The position numbers and the translations under genes are program-made. From Streptosporangiaceae bacterium (GTDB lineage Bacteria > Actinomycetota > Actinomycetes > Streptosporangiales > Streptosporangiaceae), in assembly GCA_030050125.1 (NCBI GenBank), contig JASIJN010000465.1, forward strand, positions 1-6,275: 6,275 bases of DNA. The letters are read 5' to 3'. Below are positions 1 through 4,968 of the stretch, one piece after another. The notes beneath the pieces are model-generated. The model was not told the DNA's origin. It did no database searches and was given only the letters and a program-made list of their open reading frames with translations. The first letter of the stretch is position 1; every line of letters begins with the position of its first letter.

Positions 1-108
1 AGCGCGCGAGGGCCGGCCCGGGCGCGGCGGCGCCGTGGCCGGGCCGGCGGAATCCTCGGCCCACAGGCTCAACGCGCCGTAGGCCCAGATTCCATGGATC
101 ACCAGCAT
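1..108 (-). CDS. SNF2-family DEAD/DEAH helicase, N-terminal fragment (HelZ-like)
   Basis: Only the first 36 codons are present; the gene runs off the left edge. The protein begins MLVIHGIWAYGALSLWAEDS, which resembles the characteristic start of actinobacterial SNF2/HepA-type helicases (pattern M-L-V-x-H-G-x-W ... L-W-A-E-D-S, as in M. tuberculosis HelZ). These are proteins of about 1000 residues with the ATPase domains in the C-terminal half, all outside this window. The ATG at 108 is chosen because GAGGTG lies 6 nt upstream (115-120). A GTG at 117 is in frame but overlaps that Shine-Dalgarno. After residue 22 the sequence is rich in Pro, Ala and Arg. A 96-nt gap separates it from the rhodanese gene on the same strand, so co-transcription is possible. 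The assignment rests on about 20 residues recalled from the family and is therefore moderate. Confidence 0.6.
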   Translation of the reverse strand, partial: MLVIHGIWAYGALSLWAEDSAGPATAPPRPGRPSRA

Positions 109-204
109 GACCGTCACCTCGGCAACGCCCCGGAGCCGCCGCTCATCACGGTAGCCCCGGCCGGGAGGAGACGTTGCGTAAAATTCGGCATGCCAGCGGA
201 GCGG

Positions 205-534
205 TCAGGCCACGAACGGCTCGGCTCCCGAATCCGTCGCCATGGGACGGCCCGCGGCCGCCCAGCCCTGCATGCCGCCGGTCACGTTGATCGCGTCCCA
301 TCCGGCCGCCGCGAGTGCCTGCGCGGCCCGTGCCGAGCGGCTGCCGGACCGGCAGATCACGTAGACCGCCTGGTCCTGCGGTATCTCGGCGGCGCGGACC
401 CCGAGCTCACCCAGCGGGATATGCCGCGCTCCCGGCGCGTAGCCGGCCGCCCATTCGTCGTCCTCGCGCACGTCAAGCAGCCACGCGCCCTCAGGCACGC
501 CTGCCGCTGGCACCTGGCGATCCTCGGCCCCCAC
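205..534 (-). CDS. Single-domain rhodanese-like sulfurtransferase
   Basis: A 109-residue protein that is essentially one rhodanese domain. Visible hallmarks are LLDVREDDEWAAGYAPGARHIPL (residues 19-41, the CH2A-type segment), the active-site loop CRSGSR with catalytic Cys61 (61-66), and the C-terminal GWDAINVTGGMQGW (78-91). Proteins of this kind (GlpE/PspE-like) carry persulfide on the loop cysteine and move sulfur to thiol or cyanide acceptors in the cytoplasm. No signal peptide is seen. The six-residue loop fits sulfur transferases rather than Cdc25-type phosphatases, which have seven. The start is a GTG at 534 with only a weak purine stretch (GAGA) before it. GTG 513, preceded by GAGG at 8 nt, is a credible shorter start (102 aa). 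The gene is divergent from the acetyltransferase and lies upstream of the helicase on the same strand. The physiological substrate is unknown. Confidence 0.88.
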   Translation of the reverse strand: MGAEDRQVPAAGVPEGAWLLDVREDDEWAAGYAPGARHIPLGELGVRAAEIPQDQAVYVICRSGSRSARAAQALAAAGWDAINVTGGMQGWAAAGRPMATDSGAEPFVA

Positions 535-616
535 TCTCGATCAGTGCTCCCTTGCGACGTCGGCCGCGCATCCGCTGCGATCACTTTCCGAACAGACTAC
601 CTAGAGAGGAGCCCTG

Positions 617-1117
617 GTGATTGTTCGCGACGCGCTGCCGGGTGAGCTGGCCGAGGCCGGCGAGATCAGGGTCGCGGCCTACCTGGCCGGCGGCTTCATG
701 TCGCCGGACTCCGGGTACGCGCCCACGCTGCGCGCGCTCGGCACGGACGGCGACGGCCCGGTACTGGTGGCCGTGGACGACGAGGGCGACGGCCGGATAC
801 TCGGGACCGTCATGCTGCAGTTCTGGCCGCACGGGGGCGAGATCGGCCTCGGGCGGGACGAGGCCGAGATCCGGGCGCTCGCCGTGGCGCCCGGCGAGCA
901 GGGCCGGGGCACCGGGACCGCGCTGCTGCGGGCCGTGATCGAGCGCGCGGCGCGAGCGGGGATCAGCCGGCTGCTGCTGGTGACGCAGCCGGACATGCGG
1001 GCCGCGCAGCACATGTACCAGCGGGAGGGCTTCCAGAGGCTGCCCGACCGCGACTGGTCGGCCGGGAGCGTGCTCCTGCTGGCCTACGGGCTGCCGCTGG
1101 CCGGGGTTCCTGACTGA
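617..1117 (+). CDS. GNAT-family N-acetyltransferase
   Basis: A 166-residue, single-domain GNAT protein. Motif A, the acetyl-CoA pyrophosphate loop, is visible as IRALAVAPGEQGRGTGTALL (residues 85-104), with Q95-G96-R97-G98-x-G100 fitting the Q/R-x-x-G-x-G/A signature. Motif B follows as AAQHMYQREGF (129-139). The N-terminal half (MIVRDALPGELAEAGEIR) is a typical start of this fold. The GTG at 617 is chosen because GAGAGGAG (604-611) lies 5 nt upstream; no better start exists. It would transfer an acetyl group from acetyl-CoA to an amine, but the acceptor cannot be read from sequence: a small molecule, an antibiotic or a protein N-terminus are all possible. It is transcribed away from the rhodanese, with 82 bp between them in which I see no convincing promoter hexamers. 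It converges on the small membrane gene after a 10-nt gap. Confidence 0.87.
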   Translation: MIVRDALPGELAEAGEIRVAAYLAGGFMSPDSGYAPTLRALGTDGDGPVLVAVDDEGDGRILGTVMLQFWPHGGEIGLGRDEAEIRALAVAPGEQGRGTGTALLRAVIERAARAGISRLLLVTQPDMRAAQHMYQREGFQRLPDRDWSAGSVLLLAYGLPLAGVPD

Positions 1118-1127
1118 CTGCCGCTGG

Positions 1128-1337
1128 TCAGGACGGCCCGTGCCGGTCGGTTGGCGCCGACTGGTCCTTGGCCGCGGCCTCGGCGTCCTGGCGCGCGGCC
1201 GAGTTGACCTTGCGCAGGTGCTTGCTCATCGAGCGGAACAGGACGACCAGCACGGCCGCCATCCCGAAGACGATGAGGAACGCCAGCGTGCCAGGCTGAG
1301 CGGAACTGCTGGCTGATGCCGCCGCGAGCGTCGTCAC
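1128..1337 (-). CDS. Small single-helix membrane protein downstream of mca
   Basis: A 69-residue protein with a short Ser/Ala-rich N-terminus, one hydrophobic helix at about residues 16-34 (PGTLAFLIVFGMAAVLVVLF), then a basic segment (RSMSKHLRKVN, 35-45) and a polar Ala/Asp-rich tail. Positive charges after the helix suggest an outside N-terminus and a cytoplasmic C-terminus. The start GTG at 1337 overlaps the mca stop codon as GTGA (1334-1337), which implies translational coupling. An in-frame GTG at 1349 would add four residues but has no properly spaced Shine-Dalgarno. Small proteins of this layout, with an R-S-M-[SN]-K/R-x-[LM]-[RK]-[KR] stretch after the helix, follow mca in other actinomycetes (for example Rv1083 next to Rv1082). 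The function is unknown. The conserved position suggests a link to mycothiol-dependent detoxification, but this is inference. Confidence 0.8.
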   Translation of the reverse strand: MTTLAAASASSSAQPGTLAFLIVFGMAAVLVVLFRSMSKHLRKVNSAARQDAEAAAKDQSAPTDRHGPS

Positions 1338-2215
1338 CGGCTCGTCCACCTCACACTGTCCCGGACCCCCGCGAAGAGGTCCTCCTCTGGAACCTCAGTA
1401 TCCACCACCGACCTGGCCAGATGAAAATCCTCGGTCGGCCAGGCCACCTGCTGCACCTCGCGCGGGCAGGCGAACCAGCCGCCCTCCGGATCGATCTGGG
1501 TGGCGTGCGCGAGCAGCGCCTGGTCCCGTATCTCGAAGAAATCGTCGCACCTGACCCGGGTGGTGATCCGGAGCGGCGGATGATCGGGGTTGTCCACCCA
1601 CTCGCTCAGCTGCTCCCCGTACGGCGACTCCAGCCCGCGCCGCACCATCTCCTCGTGCAGCGCGGTCAGCCGGGCCCGGTGGAAGGTGGCGAAGTAATAG
1701 AGCTTGGCCGGCTGCCACGGCTCGCCGCAGTCCGGGTAGCGGTCAGGATCGGCCGCGGCCTCGAACGCCTCGATGGTCACCTGATGACACTTCACGTGGT
1801 CCGGGTGCGGGTACCCGCCGTTCTCGTCGTACCCGATGATCACCTGAGGCCGGAACTCCCGGACCGCCCGTACCAGCGGATGCGCCGCCGTCTCCAGCGA
1901 CTGCAGGGCGAAGCAGCCCTCGGGCAGCGGCGGGAGCGGATCTCCCTCGGGCAGCCCGGAGTCGACGAACCCGAGAAACTGCTGACGCACGCCCAGGATC
2001 TCGCGGGCCCGGGCCATCTCCGTGCGGCGGACCGTGGGGAGGTTGGCGCGTACCTCGGGGCGTTCCATGGCCTTGTTCAGGATGTCGCCCCGCTCGCCGC
2101 CGGTCAGCGTGGCCACCAGGACGTCCACGCCCTCCCGGGCGTAACGCGCCAGCGTCGCCGCGCCCTTGCTCGACTCGTCATCCGGATGGGCGTGCACGGC
2201 CAGCAGCCGCAGCAC
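1334..2215 (-). CDS. mca: Mycothiol S-conjugate amidase Mca
   Basis: A zinc-dependent amidase of the LmbE/PIG-L fold. It cleaves mycothiol S-conjugates of electrophiles or antibiotics into a mercapturic acid (AcCys-R), which is exported, and GlcN-Ins, which re-enters mycothiol synthesis. The LmbE signature AVHAHPDDESSKG is at residues 6-18, with H10 and D13 as expected zinc ligands and D12 as general base. The second signature YDENGGYPHPDH (129-140) supplies H140 as the third ligand and H137. AHATQIDPEGGWF (237-249) and WPTEDFHLA (259-267) are typical of Mca rather than MshB. The length is 293 aa against about 290 for the family. The start is uncertain: GTG 2215 gives the family-length protein MLRLLAVHAHP but has no Shine-Dalgarno. 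GTG 2290 (318 aa) and ATG 2362 (342 aa) are in-frame alternatives that add a low-complexity stretch. The frame stays open even further upstream, antisense to greA, which I take as GC-rich coincidence. The gene is transcribed away from greA. Confidence 0.93.
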   Translation of the reverse strand: MLRLLAVHAHPDDESSKGAATLARYAREGVDVLVATLTGGERGDILNKAMERPEVRANLPTVRRTEMARAREILGVRQQFLGFVDSGLPEGDPLPPLPEGCFALQSLETAAHPLVRAVREFRPQVIIGYDENGGYPHPDHVKCHQVTIEAFEAAADPDRYPDCGEPWQPAKLYYFATFHRARLTALHEEMVRRGLESPYGEQLSEWVDNPDHPPLRITTRVRCDDFFEIRDQALLAHATQIDPEGGWFACPREVQQVAWPTEDFHLARSVVDTEVPEEDLFAGVRDSVRWTSR

Positions 2216-2537
2216 CGCGTCTGGCCGCGGGACGTCATCACCGTCCTCGGTGTTCGCTCTGGCCCCGGCTTCGGCGGTTCTGCTCGTCACGGCAGACAGC
2301 GTTCCCTTCACGAATGATCGGGTGGCGGATGCCGCCACAAGGCTCGCCACCTGACCCGTCATTGTCCTACACAACACGCCCGGTCCGGGACGCCATTCCC
2401 GGCCGCGCCGCGCCGCCAGGGCCGCCGGCACCGCGCCACCACAGCCGCCGACACCTCGCCACCACGGCGAGCGCGGCGGGCAACCGTGGCCGGGGTCCCG
2501 CGGGGTTTGTCCGGGCTTGGCCGGTGGCCGCCTGCCA
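2216..2537. other. GC-rich intergenic stretch between mca and greA
   Basis: About 320 bp with no gene I can support. The part from 2216 to 2362 may be the mca leader or an N-terminal extension of Mca, depending on which start is used. The part from 2380 to 2530 is very rich in CCG/GCC and holds a small perfect stem (CTCGCC at 2455-2460, GGCGAG at 2466-2471, loop of 5) without a T-tract. Short open frames on both strands give Arg/Ala/Pro-rich translations with no recognisable family or ribosome binding site. In Mycobacterium and Streptomyces a DUF4307 membrane-protein gene usually occupies this place; I see no trace of it here. Confidence 0.5.
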
Positions 2538-2647
2538 TTGACACGGGCGACGTACTTGCGGAGCCTTGTTAATCTCGAAGGATTACCCCCAGGACCCACC
2601 CGGGGTCCGGCGGACTGCCTTAGTCCGCTTCCACCATAGGAGTTCTC
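2538..2647 (+). promoter_or_regulatory. greA leader: TTGACA box and tandem stem-loops
   Basis: A perfect TTGACA lies at 2538-2543, but no TANNNT hexamer sits 16-19 bp downstream, so the promoter call is weak. Three inverted repeats follow in order. TAATC/GATTA occupies 2570-2574 and 2581-2585. GGACCC/GGGTCC is at 2592-2597 and 2603-2608, with a 5-nt loop. GCGGACT/AGTCCGC is at 2610-2616 and 2622-2628, with a 5-nt loop. The last two stems are separated by one base and end 9 nt before the AGGAG ribosome binding site (2638-2642). GTCCG of the first stem is complementary to CGGAC of the second, and GGAC at 2592 is complementary to GTCC at 2623, so the arms share one sequence and other pairings are conceivable. 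There is no T-tract after the second stem, so it is not a standard terminator. Confidence 0.5.
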
Positions 2648-3148
2648 GTGACCGAAACCCGCGATGACACCGTCACCTGGCTCACCCAGGAGGCGCATGA
2701 CCGGCTCAAGTCGGAGCTGGACTACCTCTCGGGGGCTGGGCGCGTCGAGATCGCCAAGAGAATCGAGGCCGCCCGGGAAGAAGGCGACCTGCGTGAGAAC
2801 GGCGGATACCACGCCGCCAAGGAGGAGCAGGGCAAGCGTGAGGGCCGCATCCTCCAGCTCATGCACATCCTGGATAACTCCCGGGTCGGCGAGCCCCCTC
2901 GCACGGATGGCGTCGTCGGCCCCGGCATGACCGTCACGATCCGGTTCGCCGGAGATGAGGACGAGGTCACCTTCCTGCTCGCCTCGCGCGAGGAGAGCGG
3001 CGCGCCGATCGACGTGTATTCTCCCAAGTCGCCGCTGGGCGCCGCGATCATGGGCAAGAAGGTCGGCGAGTCGGCGACCTATACGCTGCCCAACGGGCGC
3101 AACACGACGGTTGAGATTCTCGAGGCGGTCCCCTACGTAGGGATGTGA
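2648..3148 (+). CDS. greA: Transcription elongation factor GreA
   Basis: GreA enters the secondary channel of RNA polymerase and stimulates cleavage of backtracked RNA, which rescues stalled complexes. The 166-residue protein shows both domains. The N-terminal coiled coil spans about 12-85, with the tip EEGDLRENGGYHAAKEEQ (44-61), where D47 and E50 correspond to the catalytic acidic pair (D41/E44 in E. coli). The C-terminal FKBP-like domain spans about 90-166 and includes SPKSPLGAAIMGKKVGE (125-141). The GG in RENGGYH in place of the AE of enterobacteria is, as I recall, normal in actinobacterial GreA. The start is GTG 2648, with AGGAG (2638-2642) 5 nt upstream. The eight residues before WLTQEAHDRL are a short variable head. 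The gene is divergent from mca and convergent with the exporter gene. Its leader carries two tandem stem-loops, described separately. Confidence 0.96.
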   Translation: MTETRDDTVTWLTQEAHDRLKSELDYLSGAGRVEIAKRIEAAREEGDLRENGGYHAAKEEQGKREGRILQLMHILDNSRVGEPPRTDGVVGPGMTVTIRFAGDEDEVTFLLASREESGAPIDVYSPKSPLGAAIMGKKVGESATYTLPNGRNTTVEILEAVPYVGM

Positions 3149-3159
3149 CCGCCCGGCTT

Positions 3160-3179
3160 CCGGCAAATCATTATTTCGG
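3160..3179. terminator. Possible weak terminator between convergent greA and exporter gene
   Basis: The 45-bp convergent junction holds an AT-rich pocket in otherwise GC-rich DNA. AAAT (3165-3168) pairs with ATTT (3173-3176) around a CATT loop, extended by CCG (3160-3162) with CGG (3177-3179) across a 2-nt bulge. AT-rich pairs at this position could serve both strands, but the stem is short and no long T-run follows, so this is a low-confidence call. Confidence 0.2.
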
Positions 3180-3193
3180 GGCAGAACGCTCCG

Positions 3194-4810
3194 TCACGCC
3201 GCGAATTCTGGCTCGCTAGCCGGAGCCTCGGTGGGGGGCGGAGCTGCGCTGCTGCGCAGCGGGACCTCCTTGACGCACCAGGCCAGGATGAACACCAGCA
3301 CGGCCACCGGTGCCGCCCACCAGAACACGCCCTGGATCGCGTGGGCGATGGCGGTGAACACGTCGTGCCGGATCGGGGCGGGCAGCTTGTCGACCGTGAC
3401 CGGGTCGAGCTGGCCGCCCGCGGCGTTCATGTGCACGCCCGGCATCAGCGTGCTGAGCGTATCGGTCAGCCGCCGGGCGAAGATCGCGCCAAACAGCGCC
3501 ACCCCGAGCGACCCGCCGATCTGCTGGAAGAACGTCCGCGAGCTGCTGGCCACGCCGATGTCCCGTGGGTGCACGCTGTTCTGCACGATCACCGAGGTGA
3601 TCTGCATCAGGAAGCCCATGCCGATGCCCAGGACCACGAAAAAGACGCCCGAGTGGAGGCGGCTGGTGTTCACGCCCAGGCCGGTCAGCAGGAACATGGC
3701 GACCGACATGATCGCGCCGCCGATGATCGGCATGGCCTTGTACCGGCCCGTGCGCGTCATCACGAACCCGCCGATCAGCGAGGTGACGGAGACGCCGAGC
3801 ATCATCGGGATCAGCATCAGGCCGCTGCCCACCGCCGACAGGCGCTGCACGGTCTGCTGGTAGAGCGGGAGGAACGTCAGCGCACCGAGCATCGCCATGC
3901 CGAGCAGGAAGCTCATGGCGGTGGCGACCGAGAAGTTGCGGTTGCGGAACACGTGCAGCGGCAGCACCGGCTCCGCCGCCCGGGTCTCGATGTACAGGAA
4001 GGCCGCCGTGGCGACCGCCGCCAGCAGGCCCAGGCCGATGATCGGCATGGACGCCCAGGCGTACTGGGTGCCGCCCCAGGTGGTCAGCAGCACGACCGAG
4101 GTGGCCGCGACCGCGAGCACGCCCGCGCCCAGGTAGTCGATCTTGTGCTGGATCTTCTTGTACGGCAGGTGCAGCGTGGCCCAGAGGTAGATGAGCGCGG
4201 CGCCCCCGACCGGCATGTTGATGTAGAAGATCCAGCGCCAGGACAGGTCGTCGGTGATGTAGCCGCCGACCAGCGGGCCCGCGATCATGGCCAGCATCAT
4301 CGCGGCCATCATGTAGCCCATGTACTGTCCCCGCTCCCGCGGTGACACCATGTCTCCGATGGTCGCGATCACGCCGACCATCAGCCCGCCCGCGCCGAGC
4401 CCCTGCAGCGCCCTGAACATGATCAGCTGGTCCATCGACTGCGACAGCCCGGACAGCGCGGATCCGATGAGGAAGATCACGACCGCGGTCATCAGCCAGC
4501 GCTTGCGGCCGTAGAGGTCACCGAGCTTGCCGTAGAGCGGGGTGGTGATCGTGGAGGCGAGCACGTACGCGGTGACCACCCAGGACAGGTGCGTGACCCC
4601 GCCGAGCTGGCCCACGATGCGCGGCAGGGCGGTGGAGACGACCGTCTGGTCCAGCATGGCGATGATCAGCGCGAGCAGGAGTCCCGGCAGCACGATCAGG
4701 ACCTCGCGCTTGGGCCCGCTGACCGCCGCCTGCCCGGCTCCCGTTCCTCCGGCTCCCGTTCCTCCGGATTGCCCGGCTCCCCCGGCGGCGGCCGACTCGG
4801 TTCCCGCCAT
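3194..4810 (-). CDS. MFS multidrug exporter, DHA2 (EmrB/QacA) family, 14 TM
   Basis: A 538-residue proton-driven efflux permease of the cytoplasmic membrane. I count 14 hydrophobic segments, at about residues 38-56, 76-95, 106-123, 129-150, 164-186, 192-212, 226-245, 255-273, 297-317, 329-350, 358-380, 388-409, 430-446 and 492-512. Family motifs are LDQTVVSTALPRI in TM1 (53-65, motif D1), GKLGDLYGRKR in loop 2-3 (94-104, motif A), RALQGLGAGG in TM4 (133-142, motif B, R133) and GPLVGGYI in TM5 (178-185, the antiporter motif C). WRWIFYINMPVG (191-202) is also typical. The roughly 45-residue loop before TM14 matches the QacA type. The start is ATG 4810, with GGAGGGAG (4817-4824) 6 nt upstream; an upstream TTG at 4864 lies in the control region and is rejected. 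The N-terminus (8-27) is a Gly/Ala/Thr low-complexity run encoded by a 15-bp tandem repeat. The gene is divergent from a TetR gene, its likely repressor. The substrate cannot be told from sequence. Confidence 0.94.
   Translation of the reverse strand: MAGTESAAAGGAGQSGGTGAGGTGAGQAAVSGPKREVLIVLPGLLLALIIAMLDQTVVSTALPRIVGQLGGVTHLSWVVTAYVLASTITTPLYGKLGDLYGRKRWLMTAVVIFLIGSALSGLSQSMDQLIMFRALQGLGAGGLMVGVIATIGDMVSPRERGQYMGYMMAAMMLAMIAGPLVGGYITDDLSWRWIFYINMPVGGAALIYLWATLHLPYKKIQHKIDYLGAGVLAVAATSVVLLTTWGGTQYAWASMPIIGLGLLAAVATAAFLYIETRAAEPVLPLHVFRNRNFSVATAMSFLLGMAMLGALTFLPLYQQTVQRLSAVGSGLMLIPMMLGVSVTSLIGGFVMTRTGRYKAMPIIGGAIMSVAMFLLTGLGVNTSRLHSGVFFVVLGIGMGFLMQITSVIVQNSVHPRDIGVASSSRTFFQQIGGSLGVALFGAIFARRLTDTLSTLMPGVHMNAAGGQLDPVTVDKLPAPIRHDVFTAIAHAIQGVFWWAAPVAVLVFILAWCVKEVPLRSSAAPPPTEAPASEPEFAA
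4734..4767. repeat. 15-bp tandem repeat in exporter N-terminus
   Basis: Two perfect adjacent copies of CCGGCTCCCGTTCCT (4734-4748 and 4749-4763), plus the first 4 bases of a third. On the coding strand it encodes the five-residue unit G-T-G-A-G, giving the glycine-rich cytoplasmic tail before TM1. The 15-bp unit keeps the reading frame, so copy number could vary between strains without breaking the exporter. Confidence 0.85.
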
Positions 4811-4865
4811 GCTCGACTCCCTCCGAGGGCCACGGCCGGCCACTTCTGAGCTACTTGTCCTCAAC

Positions 4866-4884
4866 CTACTTGCCGACCGGCTAG
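4866..4884 (-). promoter_or_regulatory. Putative TetR operator, site A
   Basis: Read on the minus strand this is CTAGCCGGTCGGCAAGTAG, identical at 16 of 19 positions to site B (4917-4935) on the plus strand. It lies between the exporter's predicted transcription start and its start codon, so a bound repressor would block elongation or initiation. A further CTACTTG half-site occurs at 4851-4857, exactly 15 bp from the one in site A. Binding by the neighbouring TetR protein is inferred from position and repetition. Confidence 0.6.
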
Positions 4885-4891
4885 CATCACA

Positions 4892-4920
4892 GTGACAAGT
4901 AACAGTAGGCTGTTTACTAA
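4892..4920 (+). promoter_or_regulatory. Putative promoter of the tetR gene
   Basis: GTGACA (4892-4897, five of six to TTGACA) and TACTAA (4915-4920) are separated by 17 bp. The -10 box lacks the usual final T, so this is moderate at best. It overlaps the exporter promoter on the other strand and its -10 box enters site B, which would allow self-repression. Predicted transcription starts near 4927, giving a leader of about 40 nt. Confidence 0.4.
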
Positions 4921-4931
4921 CCGGCCGTCAA
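4902..4931 (-). promoter_or_regulatory. Putative promoter of the exporter gene
   Basis: On the minus strand TTGACG (4926-4931, five of six to consensus) is followed after 18 bp by TACTGT (4902-4907), which fits the actinobacterial TANNNT pattern. The -35 box lies inside operator-like site B. Transcription would start near 4895, giving a leader of about 85 nt that contains site A and the extra CTACTTG half-site. Confidence 0.5.
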
Positions 4932-4935
4932 GTAG
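4917..4935 (+). promoter_or_regulatory. Putative TetR operator, site B
   Basis: CTAACCGGCCGTCAAGTAG is the mirror copy of site A, centre to centre 51 bp, close to five helical turns. It also contains an imperfect palindrome: TACT (4915-4918) and AGTA (4931-4934) around CGGCCG (4922-4927), all with a common centre, as TetR dimers prefer. It covers the -35 box of the exporter promoter and the -10 box of the tetR promoter. Confidence 0.6.
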
Positions 4936-4968
4936 ATTAGAGTCGCCCACTACGCTGGACACAAGCCT

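Noticed and set aside
1091..1127. Exact 10-bp direct repeat CTGCCGCTGG at 1091-1100 and 1118-1127, the second copy filling the whole gap between two convergent genes
   Set aside because: Such short GC-rich repeats are common by chance in this DNA; there are no flanking signs of duplication or a mobile element.
1316..2317. 333-codon plus-strand frame opposite mca
   Set aside because: It is antisense to the conserved zinc-amidase motifs on the minus strand and has no recognisable protein features.
2538..2573. Complete sigma-70 type promoter for greA based on the perfect TTGACA
   Set aside because: No TANNNT hexamer sits 16-19 bp downstream; the nearest, TAATCT (2570-2575), is 26 bp away. I therefore kept only the -35-like box inside the leader entry.
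2216..3166. Open frame continuing upstream of mca for over 300 codons, antisense to greA
   Set aside because: It lies opposite the well-supported greA gene, and its translation shows no recognisable family. Long stop-free antisense frames are expected at this GC content.
3341..4345. 334-codon plus-strand frame opposite the exporter gene, rich in His, Asp and Arg
   Set aside because: It is the antisense shadow of conserved transmembrane segments; its composition is what reverse-complemented hydrophobic codons give, and it has no domain or ribosome binding site.
4811..4864. Longer exporter start at TTG 4864
   Set aside because: It would place coding sequence in the control region, uses a rare start codon, and ignores the strong GGAGGGAG properly spaced before ATG 4810.
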